Below the pieces are notes generated by a model. That model searched no databases, had not been told where the DNA came from, and saw nothing but the letters and a program-made list of their open reading frames with translations. From CAYYYG01 sp964490875 (lineage in GTDB: Bacteria > Patescibacteriota > Microgenomatia > UBA1406 > GWC2-37-13), in contig CAZBEF010000002.1 of NCBI GenBank assembly GCA_964490875.1, forward strand, positions 96,075-160,074: a stretch of 64,000 nucleotides of DNA, given 5' to 3'. This document shows positions 26,641 through 36,023 of this stretch, piece by piece. Made by a program: the position numbers and the translations under genes. Position 1 is the first letter of the stretch, and each line of letters starts with the position of its first letter.

Positions 26641-27354
26641 TCAAGAAAAAAGGTTATATCGAAAGATTTCCAATATTGCACGGATTCCATCGATCCACCC
26701 GATCTTCTTTCCCTCGGCATAGGTTCTTCCGAAATACGAAATACCAACCTCATAAACCCGGATATTCTTAAACTTAGAAATCCACGCTGTTACCTCGGGT
26801 TCAAATCCAAACCGCTTACTGCGAAGCGATGGGGCAATGGTACGGATTATATCGCCGCGGAAAACCTTATACCCCGTTTCCATATCGGTTAGATTCAAAT
26901 TTGTCAGCATATTTGACAAAAGTGTCAAGAACAGATTCCCAACATAATGCCAAAAATACAACACTCTGTGCGGCCTGTCGCTTATAAACCGCGATCCGTA
27001 TACAACATCGGCGCTGTGAAGCAAAAAAGGTTCGATTAAGGCAGGATAATCTATGGGGTTATATTCCGAATCTGCATCTTGAATCAGCACTATATCACCG
27101 GTCGATTTCAAGATTCCAGCCTTTACCGCCGCTCCTTTCCCCATATTCTTTTTTTGTGTAATGACAATGAATTTATTCTTTACTGACAAATACTGAAGTT
27201 TGAATTTTGTTCTATCGGTGGAGCCGTCATCAACTATAATGATTTCTTTTTTCAATCCTAACGTGTCCGATTTTATGACTGAATTGAGGAGAGCAGAGAT
27301 GTAATGTTCCTCGTTATAAACGGGAATAATTATGGAGATTGTTTTGTAGTGCAT
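26641..27354 (-). CDS. Glycosyltransferase family 2 (DPM1-like)
   Basis: The protein has 237 residues: SIIIPVYNEEHYIS, IVDDGSTDRT, the DXD region IQDADSEYNP, and YGSRF followed by an MLTNLNLTDMETGYKVFR segment typical of dolichol/polyprenol-phosphate sugar synthases. No transmembrane tail is present, as in DPM1. It would make polyprenyl-phosphate mannose or glucose, the donor for the GT-C enzymes in this window. Confidence 0.92.
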   Translation of the reverse strand: MHYKTISIIIPVYNEEHYISALLNSVIKSDTLGLKKEIIIVDDGSTDRTKFKLQYLSVKNKFIVITQKKNMGKGAAVKAGILKSTGDIVLIQDADSEYNPIDYPALIEPFLLHSADVVYGSRFISDRPHRVLYFWHYVGNLFLTLLSNMLTNLNLTDMETGYKVFRGDIIRTIAPSLRSKRFGFEPEVTAWISKFKNIRVYEVGISYFGRTYAEGKKIGWIDGIRAILEIFRYNLFS

Positions 27355-27362
27355 ATATAAAT

Positions 27363-27460
27363 AAAGGAGAGCGCAGAATACTCGCGGTATGCCACCTCAT
27401 TGTCCCGCGACATCGACGGGACTTGAGACTGCGAACACGCGACGTATTCAAGCGATCCCT
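27363..27460. repeat. Structured ~100-bp repeat, family C copy 1
   Basis: The segment contains AGAATACTCGCGG near its left end, CATTGTCCCGCG and GACGGGACTTGAGAC centrally, and ACACGCGACGTATTCAAGCG at right. The inverted partner at 50996-51099 is nearly identical through the core. GAATAC/GTATTC form the inner stem. It lies in the intergenic gap between galE and the GT2 gene. Confidence 0.85.
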
Positions 27461-27466
27461 ATAATG

Positions 27467-28474
27467 TCACCGTTCCCAGCCGTTTGGCCTATTCATGTAC
27501 CATTTCACAAGCGTTCGGACGCTGTCTTCAATAGTCCTCTTTGGCTCCCAACCCAAAACACTTTTGATTTTTGAATTATCAGCATACAGCCGTGCCGGAT
27601 CGCCCTGGCGGGTTGGCCCTTTGCCTGCTTTGAATTCTTTGCCGGTAATTTCCTGAACTTTTTGCACAATCTCGAGTACCGAATTTCCGCTCCCTGTTCC
27701 CAGATTAAAAACATCACTGTTTCCGCCGTTCAGCAAATATTCAAGCGCTTTGACGTGGGCTTCGTTTAAATCCACTACATTGACATAATCTCGGATGGGT
27801 GTTTTGTCGGGAGTATCAACTTCGGGGCAGATAAGCTCGAATGGGGCAATACTGAGCGCTGCGCGTACGGCATTCTGCATTAAATGAAAGGAAGGTTTTT
27901 TGGAATCGCCGATTAAACTGTCGTCCGAGGCGCCGCAGACATTAAAATATCGCAGCATAACATACCGTAAACCTTTTTGTTTCGCGTACCATTCAATTTC
28001 AATTTCAGACATCCGTTTTGATTCACCATAAACGCTCATCGGGTGAAGCGGATGTTTTTCATCCAATGGCATATACTCAGATTGACCATACACTGCACAT
28101 GTTGAAGAAAAAATAAGATTCTTAACTTCGTGTTTTGTAATGGCTTGAAGAAGATTTGCCGAGCCAAATGTATTGTTTGAAAAATATAATTCAGGCTGAA
28201 GCATTGATTCGCCGACATTACAAAATGCCGCATAATGAATTACAGCTTCAATATTCTGTTCCTTTTCAAAGACTTCATCAATATTTTTTGTCAGATCGGC
28301 TTCATAAAACCGCAGCTTATCTTTGCCAAATTTTTCCTGAAGAACTTCGAGCGGTTGTTTAAAACCCCGGACAAAATTGTCTACCCCGACAACTTCGTAT
28401 CCTTTTTGTAGAAACAGATACACCGAGTTAGATCCAATATAACCTCCGGCGCCTGTAATAAGTATTTTTTTCAC
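27467..28474 (-). CDS. galE: UDP-glucose 4-epimerase
   Basis: The protein has 335 residues. ILITGAGGYIGSNSV is the NAD-binding motif, SSTCAVYGQ and YGESKRMSEIE provide Ser and the Tyr-x3-Lys, and YFNVCGA and DTPDKTPIRDYVNVVDL are GalE signatures. It interconverts UDP-Glc and UDP-Gal. The start is GTG at 28474; TACAAT exactly 6 nt upstream supports this codon. It shares a 40-bp divergent promoter region with the 28515 gene. Confidence 0.94.
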   Translation of the reverse strand: MKKILITGAGGYIGSNSVYLFLQKGYEVVGVDNFVRGFKQPLEVLQEKFGKDKLRFYEADLTKNIDEVFEKEQNIEAVIHYAAFCNVGESMLQPELYFSNNTFGSANLLQAITKHEVKNLIFSSTCAVYGQSEYMPLDEKHPLHPMSVYGESKRMSEIEIEWYAKQKGLRYVMLRYFNVCGASDDSLIGDSKKPSFHLMQNAVRAALSIAPFELICPEVDTPDKTPIRDYVNVVDLNEAHVKALEYLLNGGNSDVFNLGTGSGNSVLEIVQKVQEITGKEFKAGKGPTRQGDPARLYADNSKIKSVLGWEPKRTIEDSVRTLVKWYMNRPNGWER

Positions 28475-28480
28475 ATCTCA

Positions 28481-28508
28481 ATTGTAACAAATCCGTTCGT
28501 GATATTAT
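28481..28508. promoter_or_regulatory. Divergent leaderless promoters (galE / 28515 gene)
   Basis: Minus strand TACAAT (28486-28481) lies 6 nt before GTG 28474. Plus strand TATTAT (28503-28508) lies 6 nt before ATG 28515. Both predict transcription starts at or next to the start codons. Confidence 0.6.
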
Positions 28509-28514
28509 AGATGT

Positions 28515-30008
28515 ATGGATGGAGAGCCAATAGATACAAAGATAGGGGAAGAAGCTTCGAAAGAAAATATTTCTCAAGTCATTTTTAATAATATGCGCCG
28601 GGAACTCGGCGAGGATAATTTTCAGAATCATCAGTATGTTACCGATATTTTCAAACTGCGTGCAGAAGTTAATCCGTTGTTAAAGTCAGAAGATAAAACA
28701 GGAGCAGTGGCAAAAATCCGCGAAAGCCGGATGTGGAAGGATTATAACGACATCCAAAAAGAATTATTTACACCGGAAGAATTAAAACAGCTTGCCCAAT
28801 TAGATACAATACTAAGTACTTCGGATATCACCAAATCTTTGAAAAAAGCGCTTCTCGATTTTGTGAAGTACCGGCACGAGCTATCTTGGGATAGAAGGCC
28901 GGAAGGAGTGCGCGGCGATGAATCGCGAAAAAAGGAAAAAACCGAGCGGGCTGTTCAGCATTTGAAAGACGTCGCCGACTTTACCGAAAAGATGAACGCC
29001 AGCCCTATTGCAACGTTACTAGCATTAGTTCACGATATTGAAAAATATACTGGCGAAGAGACATTACTTGCGGAACACGAAGTCGCAAGCGCGGTAATCG
29101 GCGGAGAAGTGCTTCAGACTTTATTTCAATCTACTGCATTGTTAAAAGACAAAAACCAGGATCTGAGTGCTTTTGCAGGAGTGATGAATAAGCTGGCGCG
29201 AAAAGTTTTCACACACGGAGAGTATGAGTTTCCGGATTTGAATGCACAAACATTAGATGGAAATATAAAAACATTATTTGGTGGGATATATTTACAGCCA
29301 ATGCGAAGTGAAACTATCCCATTAATGGAAGGTTTACCGAAGGATGTTGAATCATCTAAAGGATCGCTTACTGCTCGGCAAATATTAAGTGATGTCAGTG
29401 TCGCAGATAAGCATATCGGTATAAAAGATATTGACAAAGTAGTGGATGAAGTAGCCGGACCGTCCGGAGAAAATTTAAGTAGCGAACCGTGGCCTTTTTT
29501 TCAACAAATAAGTAATACCGTTATCGAAAATAGTATTGGAGCTATAAATGTAAATCCTCTTGATCCAAATTCGGAAGCATATAAAGATAGCAGGCGATGG
29601 TGGGAGACAAATTTATTTATTCTGTACCTTATTAAACGTGCTGATGAAATTCATGCTAGCAAAGAAGTTGGTTATCAAAAAATGTTTGAAAATGCATTTC
29701 AACTAGAACCTCCGCCGGGTGAAGAGCTGACAGATCAACAGAAAAAAGCTTTCTTCGATCGGCTTGAATACAAAATTGATGATGTTCTGAGTATGCGATA
29801 TGACGAAAAAACAGATTCGGCACTTTTACCATTAAAAGAATTATATCCGTACCTATTTCATAGTTTATATGAATCTCTCCATTCAATGCGATATTCTATA
29901 GTTGAAGGCTCCGCTTTGTCTAGAGACTTAAAAAAATTTGAAGAAGAATTAACAACATCTTGGATAAAAGCTCACCCCGCTCTCGTTGGGAAACAGCAGG
30001 ATTCCTAA
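28515..30008 (+). CDS. HD-like domain protein, unknown role
   Basis: The protein has 497 residues, is soluble and highly charged. Around residues 150-200, HLKDVADF and TLLALVHDIEKY followed by a histidine in LAEHEVASAVIG give an H...HD...H pattern like HD-domain phosphohydrolases. The rest is helical with no recognised motif. TATTAT lies 6 nt before the ATG. Its stop is 1 bp from the convergent GT2 stop. The HD call is from the motif only. Confidence 0.7.
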   Translation: MDGEPIDTKIGEEASKENISQVIFNNMRRELGEDNFQNHQYVTDIFKLRAEVNPLLKSEDKTGAVAKIRESRMWKDYNDIQKELFTPEELKQLAQLDTILSTSDITKSLKKALLDFVKYRHELSWDRRPEGVRGDESRKKEKTERAVQHLKDVADFTEKMNASPIATLLALVHDIEKYTGEETLLAEHEVASAVIGGEVLQTLFQSTALLKDKNQDLSAFAGVMNKLARKVFTHGEYEFPDLNAQTLDGNIKTLFGGIYLQPMRSETIPLMEGLPKDVESSKGSLTARQILSDVSVADKHIGIKDIDKVVDEVAGPSGENLSSEPWPFFQQISNTVIENSIGAINVNPLDPNSEAYKDSRRWWETNLFILYLIKRADEIHASKEVGYQKMFENAFQLEPPPGEELTDQQKKAFFDRLEYKIDDVLSMRYDEKTDSALLPLKELYPYLFHSLYESLHSMRYSIVEGSALSRDLKKFEEELTTSWIKAHPALVGKQQDS

Positions 30009-30009
30009 A

Positions 30010-30906
30010 TTATTTCTTCCGTTTATTCAAATAGACAATAAGTTCGCCGATAAGACCAGTCAACCCAATTTGTAAACCTACGATGATAAGAAGCACCGCA
30101 AACTGGAGCGCCGGCCGCCGGTATAGAAGAACATTAAAAAAAATCCTTTCATACGATAAATAGAGCGCCACCAGAAAACCTAAAGAGAATATCAAACCGC
30201 CGATTGTTCCGAAGAAAACTAACGGTCTTTCAGCAAATCTATATAAGAAGTAAGCGGTCATGGTGTCAAAAATACCAATGAATACTTTCATGATACCGAA
30301 TTTAGACTTTCCATGAATTCTCGGCCGGTTGCGGATTTCTACTTCGGTAACTTTAAATCCCTGATAATAAACGGCAAGCGGCAGGAATCTAAAATTATTT
30401 CCATAAAGCACAATATCATCTAACACTTCGCGCTTCATGGCTTTGAACGCGCAGTTTATATCGGTGAATGGCGAGTTGACAAACGATCGCATGAATGAAT
30501 TGGCTAGTGATGAATACATTTTGATAAGACCGTGATCGTCTCGGCTGTCACGGATGCCATTTACAAAATCGTAGCCGGCATCTATTTTTTCAAGTAGTTT
30601 ACCCATGTCATGCGGGTCATTCTGCAGATCTGCATCCATAAAGACGATGATATCACCAGTAGCATGGGCGATGCCAGTGTTCAGCCCTTCTCCTTTTCCT
30701 TTTCGCTTGCGATGAGAGAAAACTTTGATGTGATGATTCTTATGTGATTCTTCCTTAATGCGGGCGACAGACTGATCGGTAGAGCCGTCGTCTATAAACA
30801 GCGCTTCGTATGCACGGCCTAACGTCTGCATCTCCTGTTCAATCTCAAGCGCTAATTTGACAACGTTATCTTCTTCGTTAAAAAAGGGAATAATGATGCT
30901 TATCAT
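30010..30906 (-). CDS. GT2 polyprenyl-phosphate glycosyltransferase (GtrB/ArnC-like)
   Basis: IIIPFFNEEDNVV, FIDDGSTDQS and FMDADLQNDP are the GT2 core. Two C-terminal transmembrane helices (about 230-250 and 265-290) match GtrB/ArnC/YkcC-type enzymes that load a sugar onto undecaprenyl phosphate. ATG 30906 (299 residues) is preferred, since an upstream start at 30927 overlaps the preceding gene's end. It follows the DUF2079 protein by 4 bp. Confidence 0.93.
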   Translation of the reverse strand: MISIIIPFFNEEDNVVKLALEIEQEMQTLGRAYEALFIDDGSTDQSVARIKEESHKNHHIKVFSHRKRKGKGEGLNTGIAHATGDIIVFMDADLQNDPHDMGKLLEKIDAGYDFVNGIRDSRDDHGLIKMYSSLANSFMRSFVNSPFTDINCAFKAMKREVLDDIVLYGNNFRFLPLAVYYQGFKVTEVEIRNRPRIHGKSKFGIMKVFIGIFDTMTAYFLYRFAERPLVFFGTIGGLIFSLGFLVALYLSYERIFFNVLLYRRPALQFAVLLIIVGLQIGLTGLIGELIVYLNKRKK

Positions 30907-30910
30907 AAAT

Positions 30911-32395
30911 TTACCTCTTATAAACAATTATATTCTTTGTTGAATAAATCACTTTATAATCTGCATTCTCCTGCAAGTTCTTATAAAACTTCTGCGCCAA
31001 ACTGCCTTCCGAATCCACTTCCGAAACCGCAATTACTATATATTCTGCCTTTTTATATATATCTATGTCTTTGATTATATCATCTTCAGAAAGGCCCGCA
31101 CCGACAAAACCGGTATCATACAGAAAATTATAGAAATACTTTCGATGGGTGAAAAATGGAGCAATCTGAGGCGAAGTAGCGACAGGGATCGTGTCGGCGG
31201 CCAGGCGATGCTGCCATGTTCGGATTTCGCTAAGTTTCGCTTCATCAATTGGCTGCATTTTATATGGTTCGTTTAAAAATTTAAACGGAAGCGGTGCATA
31301 TTTATAAATCATGAAAAGATTGCAAATAATAAAGATAATAATTGCATCAGTTATTATGTTTTTTGATTTCGCATATTTTTGAAATCTACTGAAACCCATG
31401 ATTGAAGAGAAGTAAATAAAAGGAACAATCGCCGCGTTGTAATGAAAATATATTGCCCGCATGTTGGAATTTCCACTAATGAGATTTATAGCCAGTTCCG
31501 GCAACGAGATAAAAAATTCCAGTGGAGCAAAAATCATAAATATCAAATGAGGAATAAACATCCCCTGAAGATAATGTATAGCTTCCTTTGTCGTGATGCG
31601 TGACCAGATATATAAAGGATTCTTAATTAAGTTAACAGCAATACTTTTTGGCGAATCACCGACATCTTCTAAATACCGTAATGCAAAGTGTGAAGACTGT
31701 CTGGCCTGTGGAATAATGTAGAAAAATGTTCCAATAAAAAAAATAAGACTAACCGCCATAACGACAAAACTATAACGCCTTTCTTTTTGTATTACGAGCA
31801 TATACAAACCAAATAAAAAAGAGATAAGCCCGACATGTTCTTTTGTTAGTAAAGATAATATGACGAACAAAAGCATAAATCGGTATTTTTTTACTAATGA
31901 AAAATAGACAGCAAATAATAAAAATGTGGTTGCAAAAACCACAGCGTGAACATCAAAAATTACCGCCCGCTGGTTTGGATAATACAATAAATAAGAGAGT
32001 GCGAACATGAGAGCCAGTAGCTTATTTTTGAGAATTTTTTTTCCGATTAAGTAAACAGCCACAGCTCCTAATCCGATTACCAGAACTTGAGCAACAAGAA
32101 GTACTGTTGGATCGGCGAAGATAAGATAGAGCGGCGCGAAGAAAGCAAGCAGCGGATCAAAATGGATTGCGAACCGCGAAGCGTTTGTATGCAAATCCTG
32201 ATTTGTCATTTCCAGAATCCTGCCGCGCGAAGTGTTGTAAACAACCTGATCCATTATGCCTAAATCAAAATAGTTGGACCTGAAAGTTAAGTACCTATTT
32301 ATGCTTACGAGAGAAAAATAGAAGGTAAATGCAAGCACAAAAAGGCCGAGAAGAGCTTCTATCTTATATTTTTTAAGAATCCCCAACATAGTCAC
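30911..32395 (-). CDS. DUF2079 family membrane protein (GT-C-like)
   Basis: The protein has 494 residues and about 11 helices. LTFRSNYFDLGIMDQVVYNT and the HFDPLLAFFAPLYLIF loop are the DUF2079 signature, where FDLGIMDQ replaces the DE motif of GT-C enzymes. It is followed at 4 bp by a GtrB-like GT2 that probably makes its lipid-linked donor. The start may be GTG 32395 or ATG 32389; TATAAT lies 9 nt before the ATG. Confidence 0.88.
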   Translation of the reverse strand: MTMLGILKKYKIEALLGLFVLAFTFYFSLVSINRYLTFRSNYFDLGIMDQVVYNTSRGRILEMTNQDLHTNASRFAIHFDPLLAFFAPLYLIFADPTVLLVAQVLVIGLGAVAVYLIGKKILKNKLLALMFALSYLLYYPNQRAVIFDVHAVVFATTFLLFAVYFSLVKKYRFMLLFVILSLLTKEHVGLISFLFGLYMLVIQKERRYSFVVMAVSLIFFIGTFFYIIPQARQSSHFALRYLEDVGDSPKSIAVNLIKNPLYIWSRITTKEAIHYLQGMFIPHLIFMIFAPLEFFISLPELAINLISGNSNMRAIYFHYNAAIVPFIYFSSIMGFSRFQKYAKSKNIITDAIIIFIICNLFMIYKYAPLPFKFLNEPYKMQPIDEAKLSEIRTWQHRLAADTIPVATSPQIAPFFTHRKYFYNFLYDTGFVGAGLSEDDIIKDIDIYKKAEYIVIAVSEVDSEGSLAQKFYKNLQENADYKVIYSTKNIIVYKR

Positions 32396-32452
32396 TATAT
32401 TATATACTGCGGAATCTGAATTTAGACTGAAATTTTACTTACTCATACCAAT

Positions 32453-32536
32453 GTCATTCTGAGCGTAGCGAAGAATCCAGAATTTTATAGATCCTTCGGC
32501 TTCGCCAAGTCATACTTGGCTTCGCCTCAGGATGAC
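32453..32536. repeat. Palindromic repeat related to family A tips
   Basis: GTCATTCTGAGCGTAGCGAA starts the element and CAGGATGAC ends it, with CTTCGGCTTCGCCAAGTCAT in the middle. Noncoding, between the DUF2079 gene and the recombinase. Confidence 0.8.
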
Positions 32537-32545
32537 TTAATATTG

Positions 32546-33517
32546 TTACTTATTCCCCGAATGGAATTTCTCATGAATTTCGCGCAGACGAGTATTGGTG
32601 ACATGCGTGTAGATCTGGGTAGTCGAGATATTTTTATGCCCAAGCATCTCCTGAACCGAACGCAGATCTGCGCCGTGCATTAGAAGATCGGTAGCATATG
32701 AGTGGCGGAGTACATGCGGACCGATACGAAACAGAATTCCTGCCTGTTTGCGGTATTTATCGAGCATCCGTTCAATAGAACGGACCGAAAGCCGCAGCTT
32801 TTCATCTGTCAAACCTTCTTCCGGTGTAGGGCCGGAATAGCGGATAAAAAGAGGCCTATATGGATCGTCGCGGAAATCCAGATATCGTTTCAACCATTCG
32901 GCGCACCGTTTGGACAAAAATACAACACGTGCTTTTCCTCCTTTTCCAATCACGCCAAACTCTCCGATATCCAAATTTATCTGGTCGCGGTTTAACGATG
33001 CTAATTCAGAAACACGAAGTCCTGTTGAAAATAATACTTCCAAAATTGCCCGATCCCGCATACCCGGGGCATCGTGAGTAGAGATGGATGCAAAAAGCCG
33101 CTCCAATTCTTCCGGCTGTAAGAATTTAATAGTTCTGTCAGCTTGTTTTCCGAGCTCTATCATTTCGGGTGCAATTACTTTTACTTTTTGCTTCAGAAGA
33201 TATTTCAGAAAGGAGCGGAGTGCAACTAAAAAATATGTCTGCGTCTGGCGTTTGAGTTCGCCCTTTACCGGATTTTTGTAATGATGGGAAAGATACAGGC
33301 GGAAGTTGCGGATAATATTTTCATCAATATTTTCTACTTCGAAATCTTTCTGCTGTAATTCTTCTTTCGTAATTTGTATATCCTGATTGGAAAATTTTAA
33401 AAGCCAATCCTGGAAGAATTCTATGTAATAGCCGTACATGCGGACTGTTTTCTTGGAAAGATTTCGGTCTAGTTCACAGTACTCAAGAAACCGCATGGTA
33501 GCTTCTTTGATACCCAT
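32546..33517 (-). CDS. Tyrosine recombinase, XerC/XerD-like
   Basis: The protein has 323 residues: N-terminal SAM-like core-binding domain (about 5-110), then the catalytic domain with STGLRVSELASL (first Arg), HVLRHSYATDLLMHG (H-x2-R) and the nucleophile in TTQIYTHV (about Tyr303). The length and domain order fit a chromosome dimer-resolution recombinase rather than a phage integrase. No dif-like site was identified. TAATAT is 6 nt before the ATG. Confidence 0.92.
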   Translation of the reverse strand: MGIKEATMRFLEYCELDRNLSKKTVRMYGYYIEFFQDWLLKFSNQDIQITKEELQQKDFEVENIDENIIRNFRLYLSHHYKNPVKGELKRQTQTYFLVALRSFLKYLLKQKVKVIAPEMIELGKQADRTIKFLQPEELERLFASISTHDAPGMRDRAILEVLFSTGLRVSELASLNRDQINLDIGEFGVIGKGGKARVVFLSKRCAEWLKRYLDFRDDPYRPLFIRYSGPTPEEGLTDEKLRLSVRSIERMLDKYRKQAGILFRIGPHVLRHSYATDLLMHGADLRSVQEMLGHKNISTTQIYTHVTNTRLREIHEKFHSGNK

Positions 33518-33564
33518 ACTTTTATATTAAACGACATGAAAGTGAATATCAATCTTTGCTTTTA

Positions 33565-33704
33565 CGTCATCCCGATCCCGATAGCAATCGGGAGAGGGAT
33601 CCCGTTAATACAGACCCACGGTTATAGCACTCGTGACTTTACAACCTATTGTTTATTGGTAATGGGATTGCTTCTCCCGCGTCAGACGCGGGATCGCAAT
33701 GACG
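33565..33704. repeat. Interspersed palindromic repeat, family A copy 3
   Basis: Core GGTTATAGCACTCGTGACTT and right tip GGATCGCAATGACG match copies 1 and 2 in orientation. The left arm carries a local palindrome ATCCCGATAGCAATCGGGA and the right arm TCCCGCGTCAGACGCGGGA. No gene is supported in this gap (33518-33799). Confidence 0.9.
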
Positions 33705-33799
33705 TTTTTAAAAAGCAAAAACTTGCCAGAATGATAATAAATAAAATAATTATTTCAGAGAAGACTCCTCAGTAGGGGAAATCATGGAGTGAAATTCAA

Positions 33800-33961
33800 T
33801 TAATACCCCGATGTCACATTGATCATTGTTAGTGTTATGAAAATCAGGACCAATGAACCAAACACTAACGTTATCAATATTTCGCGGATCCGAGCCGGCC
33901 GCGAAGGATGATAGGTATGATGACGGGCACTTGATTTATGATGAACCTTTTTGGTTGCCAT
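33800..33961 (-). CDS. Small single-helix membrane protein
   Basis: The protein has 53 residues: a basic His-rich N-terminus (VHHKSSARHHTYHPSRPAR), then one hydrophobic helix (LITLVFGSLVLIFITLTMI). TTGACA and TATACA with about 16-bp spacing lie upstream, 7 nt before the ATG, which supports expression. It diverges from the 34032 gene. The function is unknown. Confidence 0.55.
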   Translation of the reverse strand: MATKKVHHKSSARHHTYHPSRPARIREILITLVFGSLVLIFITLTMINVTSGY

Positions 33962-34031
33962 AACTTAATGTATATCTTTTTAGATCCTCTTGTCAAGCGA
34001 ATTTGAAATAATCATGGTAAAATTAGCTCAT

Positions 34032-34355
34032 ATGCCAAAAGAAATTGATCCGAGACAACTAATCGCTAATATAGGAGCACATCAACGAAAGTCAGGACGG
34101 CTTTTTGGTCATCATCCGGTTGAAGTGGCTGGAGATTCTCCACTCAAAGGACGCGTATATGCATTATTCGAAACAAAATCCGATGCTGATAAACTAGTAG
34201 CAGAATTACCTGGAGGATATGCTGTTGGGTCTGAGTTGCAAGAAGGTGACGTATATACTGAACTTGACGGAGAACAGCGTGCACATGGTATCGGCCCTTA
34301 TAATAAGAACTCAGATGGAGTAAAGGGTGATATTTACCATTGGAAGAAAAAATGA
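34032..34355 (+). CDS. Hypothetical small protein
   Basis: The likely start is ATG 34032 (107 residues); in-frame TTG 33990 and ATG 34014 are alternatives. A TAAAAT box lies 8 nt before 34032. The protein is soluble and basic with a Gly-rich end. KSDADKLVAELPGGY suggests a helix plus turn, but no family is recognised. Confidence 0.6.
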   Translation: MPKEIDPRQLIANIGAHQRKSGRLFGHHPVEVAGDSPLKGRVYALFETKSDADKLVAELPGGYAVGSELQEGDVYTELDGEQRAHGIGPYNKNSDGVKGDIYHWKKK

Positions 34356-34361
34356 CTTTGG

Positions 34362-34431
34362 CGGACTTTGTCTCGCCGTAGCTCGAAGTAGCGGCGAAGC
34401 TCGTCTTCGCCAAGGCTACGACGAGCGAAGG
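34362..34431. repeat. GC-rich palindromic cluster beside tRNA-Ser
   Basis: Several overlapping inverted repeats of CGCCGTAGCTCGAAGTAGCG and CGAAGCTCGTCTTCG type lie directly against the tRNA 3' end. Noncoding. They could fold into hairpins acting as a tRNA terminator or processing signal, or be a repeat relic. Confidence 0.6.
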
Positions 34432-34519
34432 CGGAGGGAGCGGGATTCGAACCCGCGATAACCTTGCGGTTATACAGACTTTCCAGGTCTGCGCACTAGA
34501 CCAACTATGCGACCCCTCC
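34432..34519 (-). tRNA. tRNA-Ser (anticodon GGA)
   Basis: This is a type II tRNA on the minus strand: acceptor GGAGGGG/TCCCTCC, anticodon arm CAGACCTGGAAAGTCTG with GGA, variable arm TATAACCGCAAGGTTAT, and T arm GCGGGTTCGAATCCCGC. The 3' CCA is not encoded. Confidence 0.96.
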
Positions 34520-34696
34520 TTTGCCGCTGAAGCTTTTGCGAAAGCGGACAGCTACTAGCTAATGGCTCATAGCTTATAGCTGATTTCTTCTTGAATTTTA
34601 TCATATTCAGCGCCCTCTGTGTTTTCTTATGCGATTTTCTTTATCTTCTTACAATCAGATGAGATAGTAAAGATCTAATTAAGATATAATACCTAT

Positions 34697-35374
34697 ATGT
34701 TCCCATTAAGCGATTCAACACCACGCAGAAGTTTCCCCTGGATGAACTATATAATAATTTTGCTGAATATCTTTGCTTTTTTTCTAGAACTTTCTGCACC
34801 CGACACCGAAGCTTTTATTGCCAGGTATGCATTCATTCCTTCACAATTTAGTTTATTTTCGTTAAATAGCTACTTTTATATTCTTACTTCCATGTTTCTG
34901 CACGGCGGTTTTATGCATATCATATCCAACATGTGGTTCCTGCATATTTTCGGCGATAATGTTGAAGATGCACTGGGGCACATTCCGTATTTATTGTTTT
35001 ATCTTGCCGGTGGGCTCGTGGCCACATTAAGCCAGTATGCTCTGGCGCCAAATATCGATGTCCCCATGATCGGAGCATCGGGAGCAGTTGCCGCTGCGGC
35101 TGGACTATATTTTGTGCTGTATAGACAATCGACAGTGAAGTCGCTGGTAGTATTGTTTTTTGGCCTGATACAGATAGTGAAGATTCCTGTATGGCTCTTT
35201 TTAGGATACTGGTTTGTTATTCAGCTTTTCAGCGGCATTGGCTCTTTTAGTTCGGTAGGAACAGATATCGGCGGAGTTGCCTATATGGCGCATGTCGGCG
35301 GATTTATTTTTGGTGTTATCTGTGCGCAGTTTGTGCATTACCGTCCTTCGGTGGGGGAGAATGATATAATTTAG
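34697..35374 (+). CDS. Rhomboid-family intramembrane serine protease
   Basis: The protein has 225 residues and six to seven helices. HGGFMHIISNMW provides the conserved H-x3-N region (H74, N78), MIGASGAVAA the catalytic Ser128, and MAHVGGFIFG the catalytic His199. It cleaves membrane proteins within the bilayer. TATAAT lies exactly 6 nt before the ATG. It lies between tRNA-Ser and tRNA-Leu. Confidence 0.95.
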   Translation: MFPLSDSTPRRSFPWMNYIIILLNIFAFFLELSAPDTEAFIARYAFIPSQFSLFSLNSYFYILTSMFLHGGFMHIISNMWFLHIFGDNVEDALGHIPYLLFYLAGGLVATLSQYALAPNIDVPMIGASGAVAAAAGLYFVLYRQSTVKSLVVLFFGLIQIVKIPVWLFLGYWFVIQLFSGIGSFSSVGTDIGGVAYMAHVGGFIFGVICAQFVHYRPSVGENDII

Positions 35375-35457
35375 TTGAAAAGCCCGCCTTCGAATACGTT
35401 TTGGCGAGGCAAAGGTCGCTTTCGTCCTTGAATGCACCTGGACTTCAGCGAACCAAA

Positions 35458-35541
35458 GCCGGGGTGGTGAAATTGGCAGACACGCAGCGTTTAGGGCGCT
35501 GTTTCCGCAAGGAAGTGGGGGTTCAAGTCCTCTCCCCGGCA
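35458..35541 (+). tRNA. tRNA-Leu (anticodon UAG)
   Basis: Acceptor GCCGGGG/CCCCGGC, anticodon arm CAGCGTTTAGGGCGCTG with TAG, long variable arm TTTCCGCAAGGAAG, and T arm GGGGTTCAAGTCCTC. The 3' CCA is not encoded. Confidence 0.96.
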
Positions 35542-35568
35542 CTATATACAGTAATTAGTAAGTAAAAT

Positions 35569-36003
35569 TTAATTTCTGCTTGCCTGAATTTTTTCAATTT
35601 CATACAGATATTTAAACGTTTCTCTTTGATTCTCGCCCCATATAGCTAAAAACTGTGAACTCTGTGAATCAATCATAAATATTCTATCAGATATAGGAGA
35701 TTGTTTATTAATACCCCAAGACTTTTTACGTGATCCCTGAGTTAAAAACAGGGACCCAGTATTTTTCTCAAGCAGCGCTGCCAGATTTAGACGAAGATTA
35801 AATTCCCTGAACAATATTACAAAATCCTCCTGGGTAACCATTGTAGGTTTTTTATATTCATTATCTAGACCAAAAAAAAACACACCCGTTCCCGGTGTCA
35901 ATCTAATACGTTCCATAAATGGCACACCTCTTAATTGTTCGTTTTGATAGAACAAACGTTGTACAATGGCAAATGATTGAGGAGGTTTTAATATTTCGGA
36001 CAT
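35569..36003 (-). CDS. Hypothetical protein
   Basis: The protein has 144 residues, is soluble, and has no recognised motif. TATAAT lies 6 nt before the ATG; the upstream sequence CCTATAGTATAATAT is almost the same as that before the 46383 gene. It may belong to a lineage-specific set of small proteins beginning MSE. Confidence 0.7.
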   Translation of the reverse strand: MSEILKPPQSFAIVQRLFYQNEQLRGVPFMERIRLTPGTGVFFFGLDNEYKKPTMVTQEDFVILFREFNLRLNLAALLEKNTGSLFLTQGSRKKSWGINKQSPISDRIFMIDSQSSQFLAIWGENQRETFKYLYEIEKIQASRN

Positions 36004-36023
36004 GCGAATATTATACTATAGGG

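Noticed and set aside
32546..33517. Integrase of an integrated element using the tRNA genes as attachment site
   Set aside because: Domain layout fits a XerC/D housekeeping recombinase; no duplicated tRNA 3' end or phage genes were seen near tRNA-Ser or tRNA-Leu.
33536..33775. Open frame through the family A repeat
   Set aside because: It consists mostly of repeat sequence with no homologous pattern in other copies.
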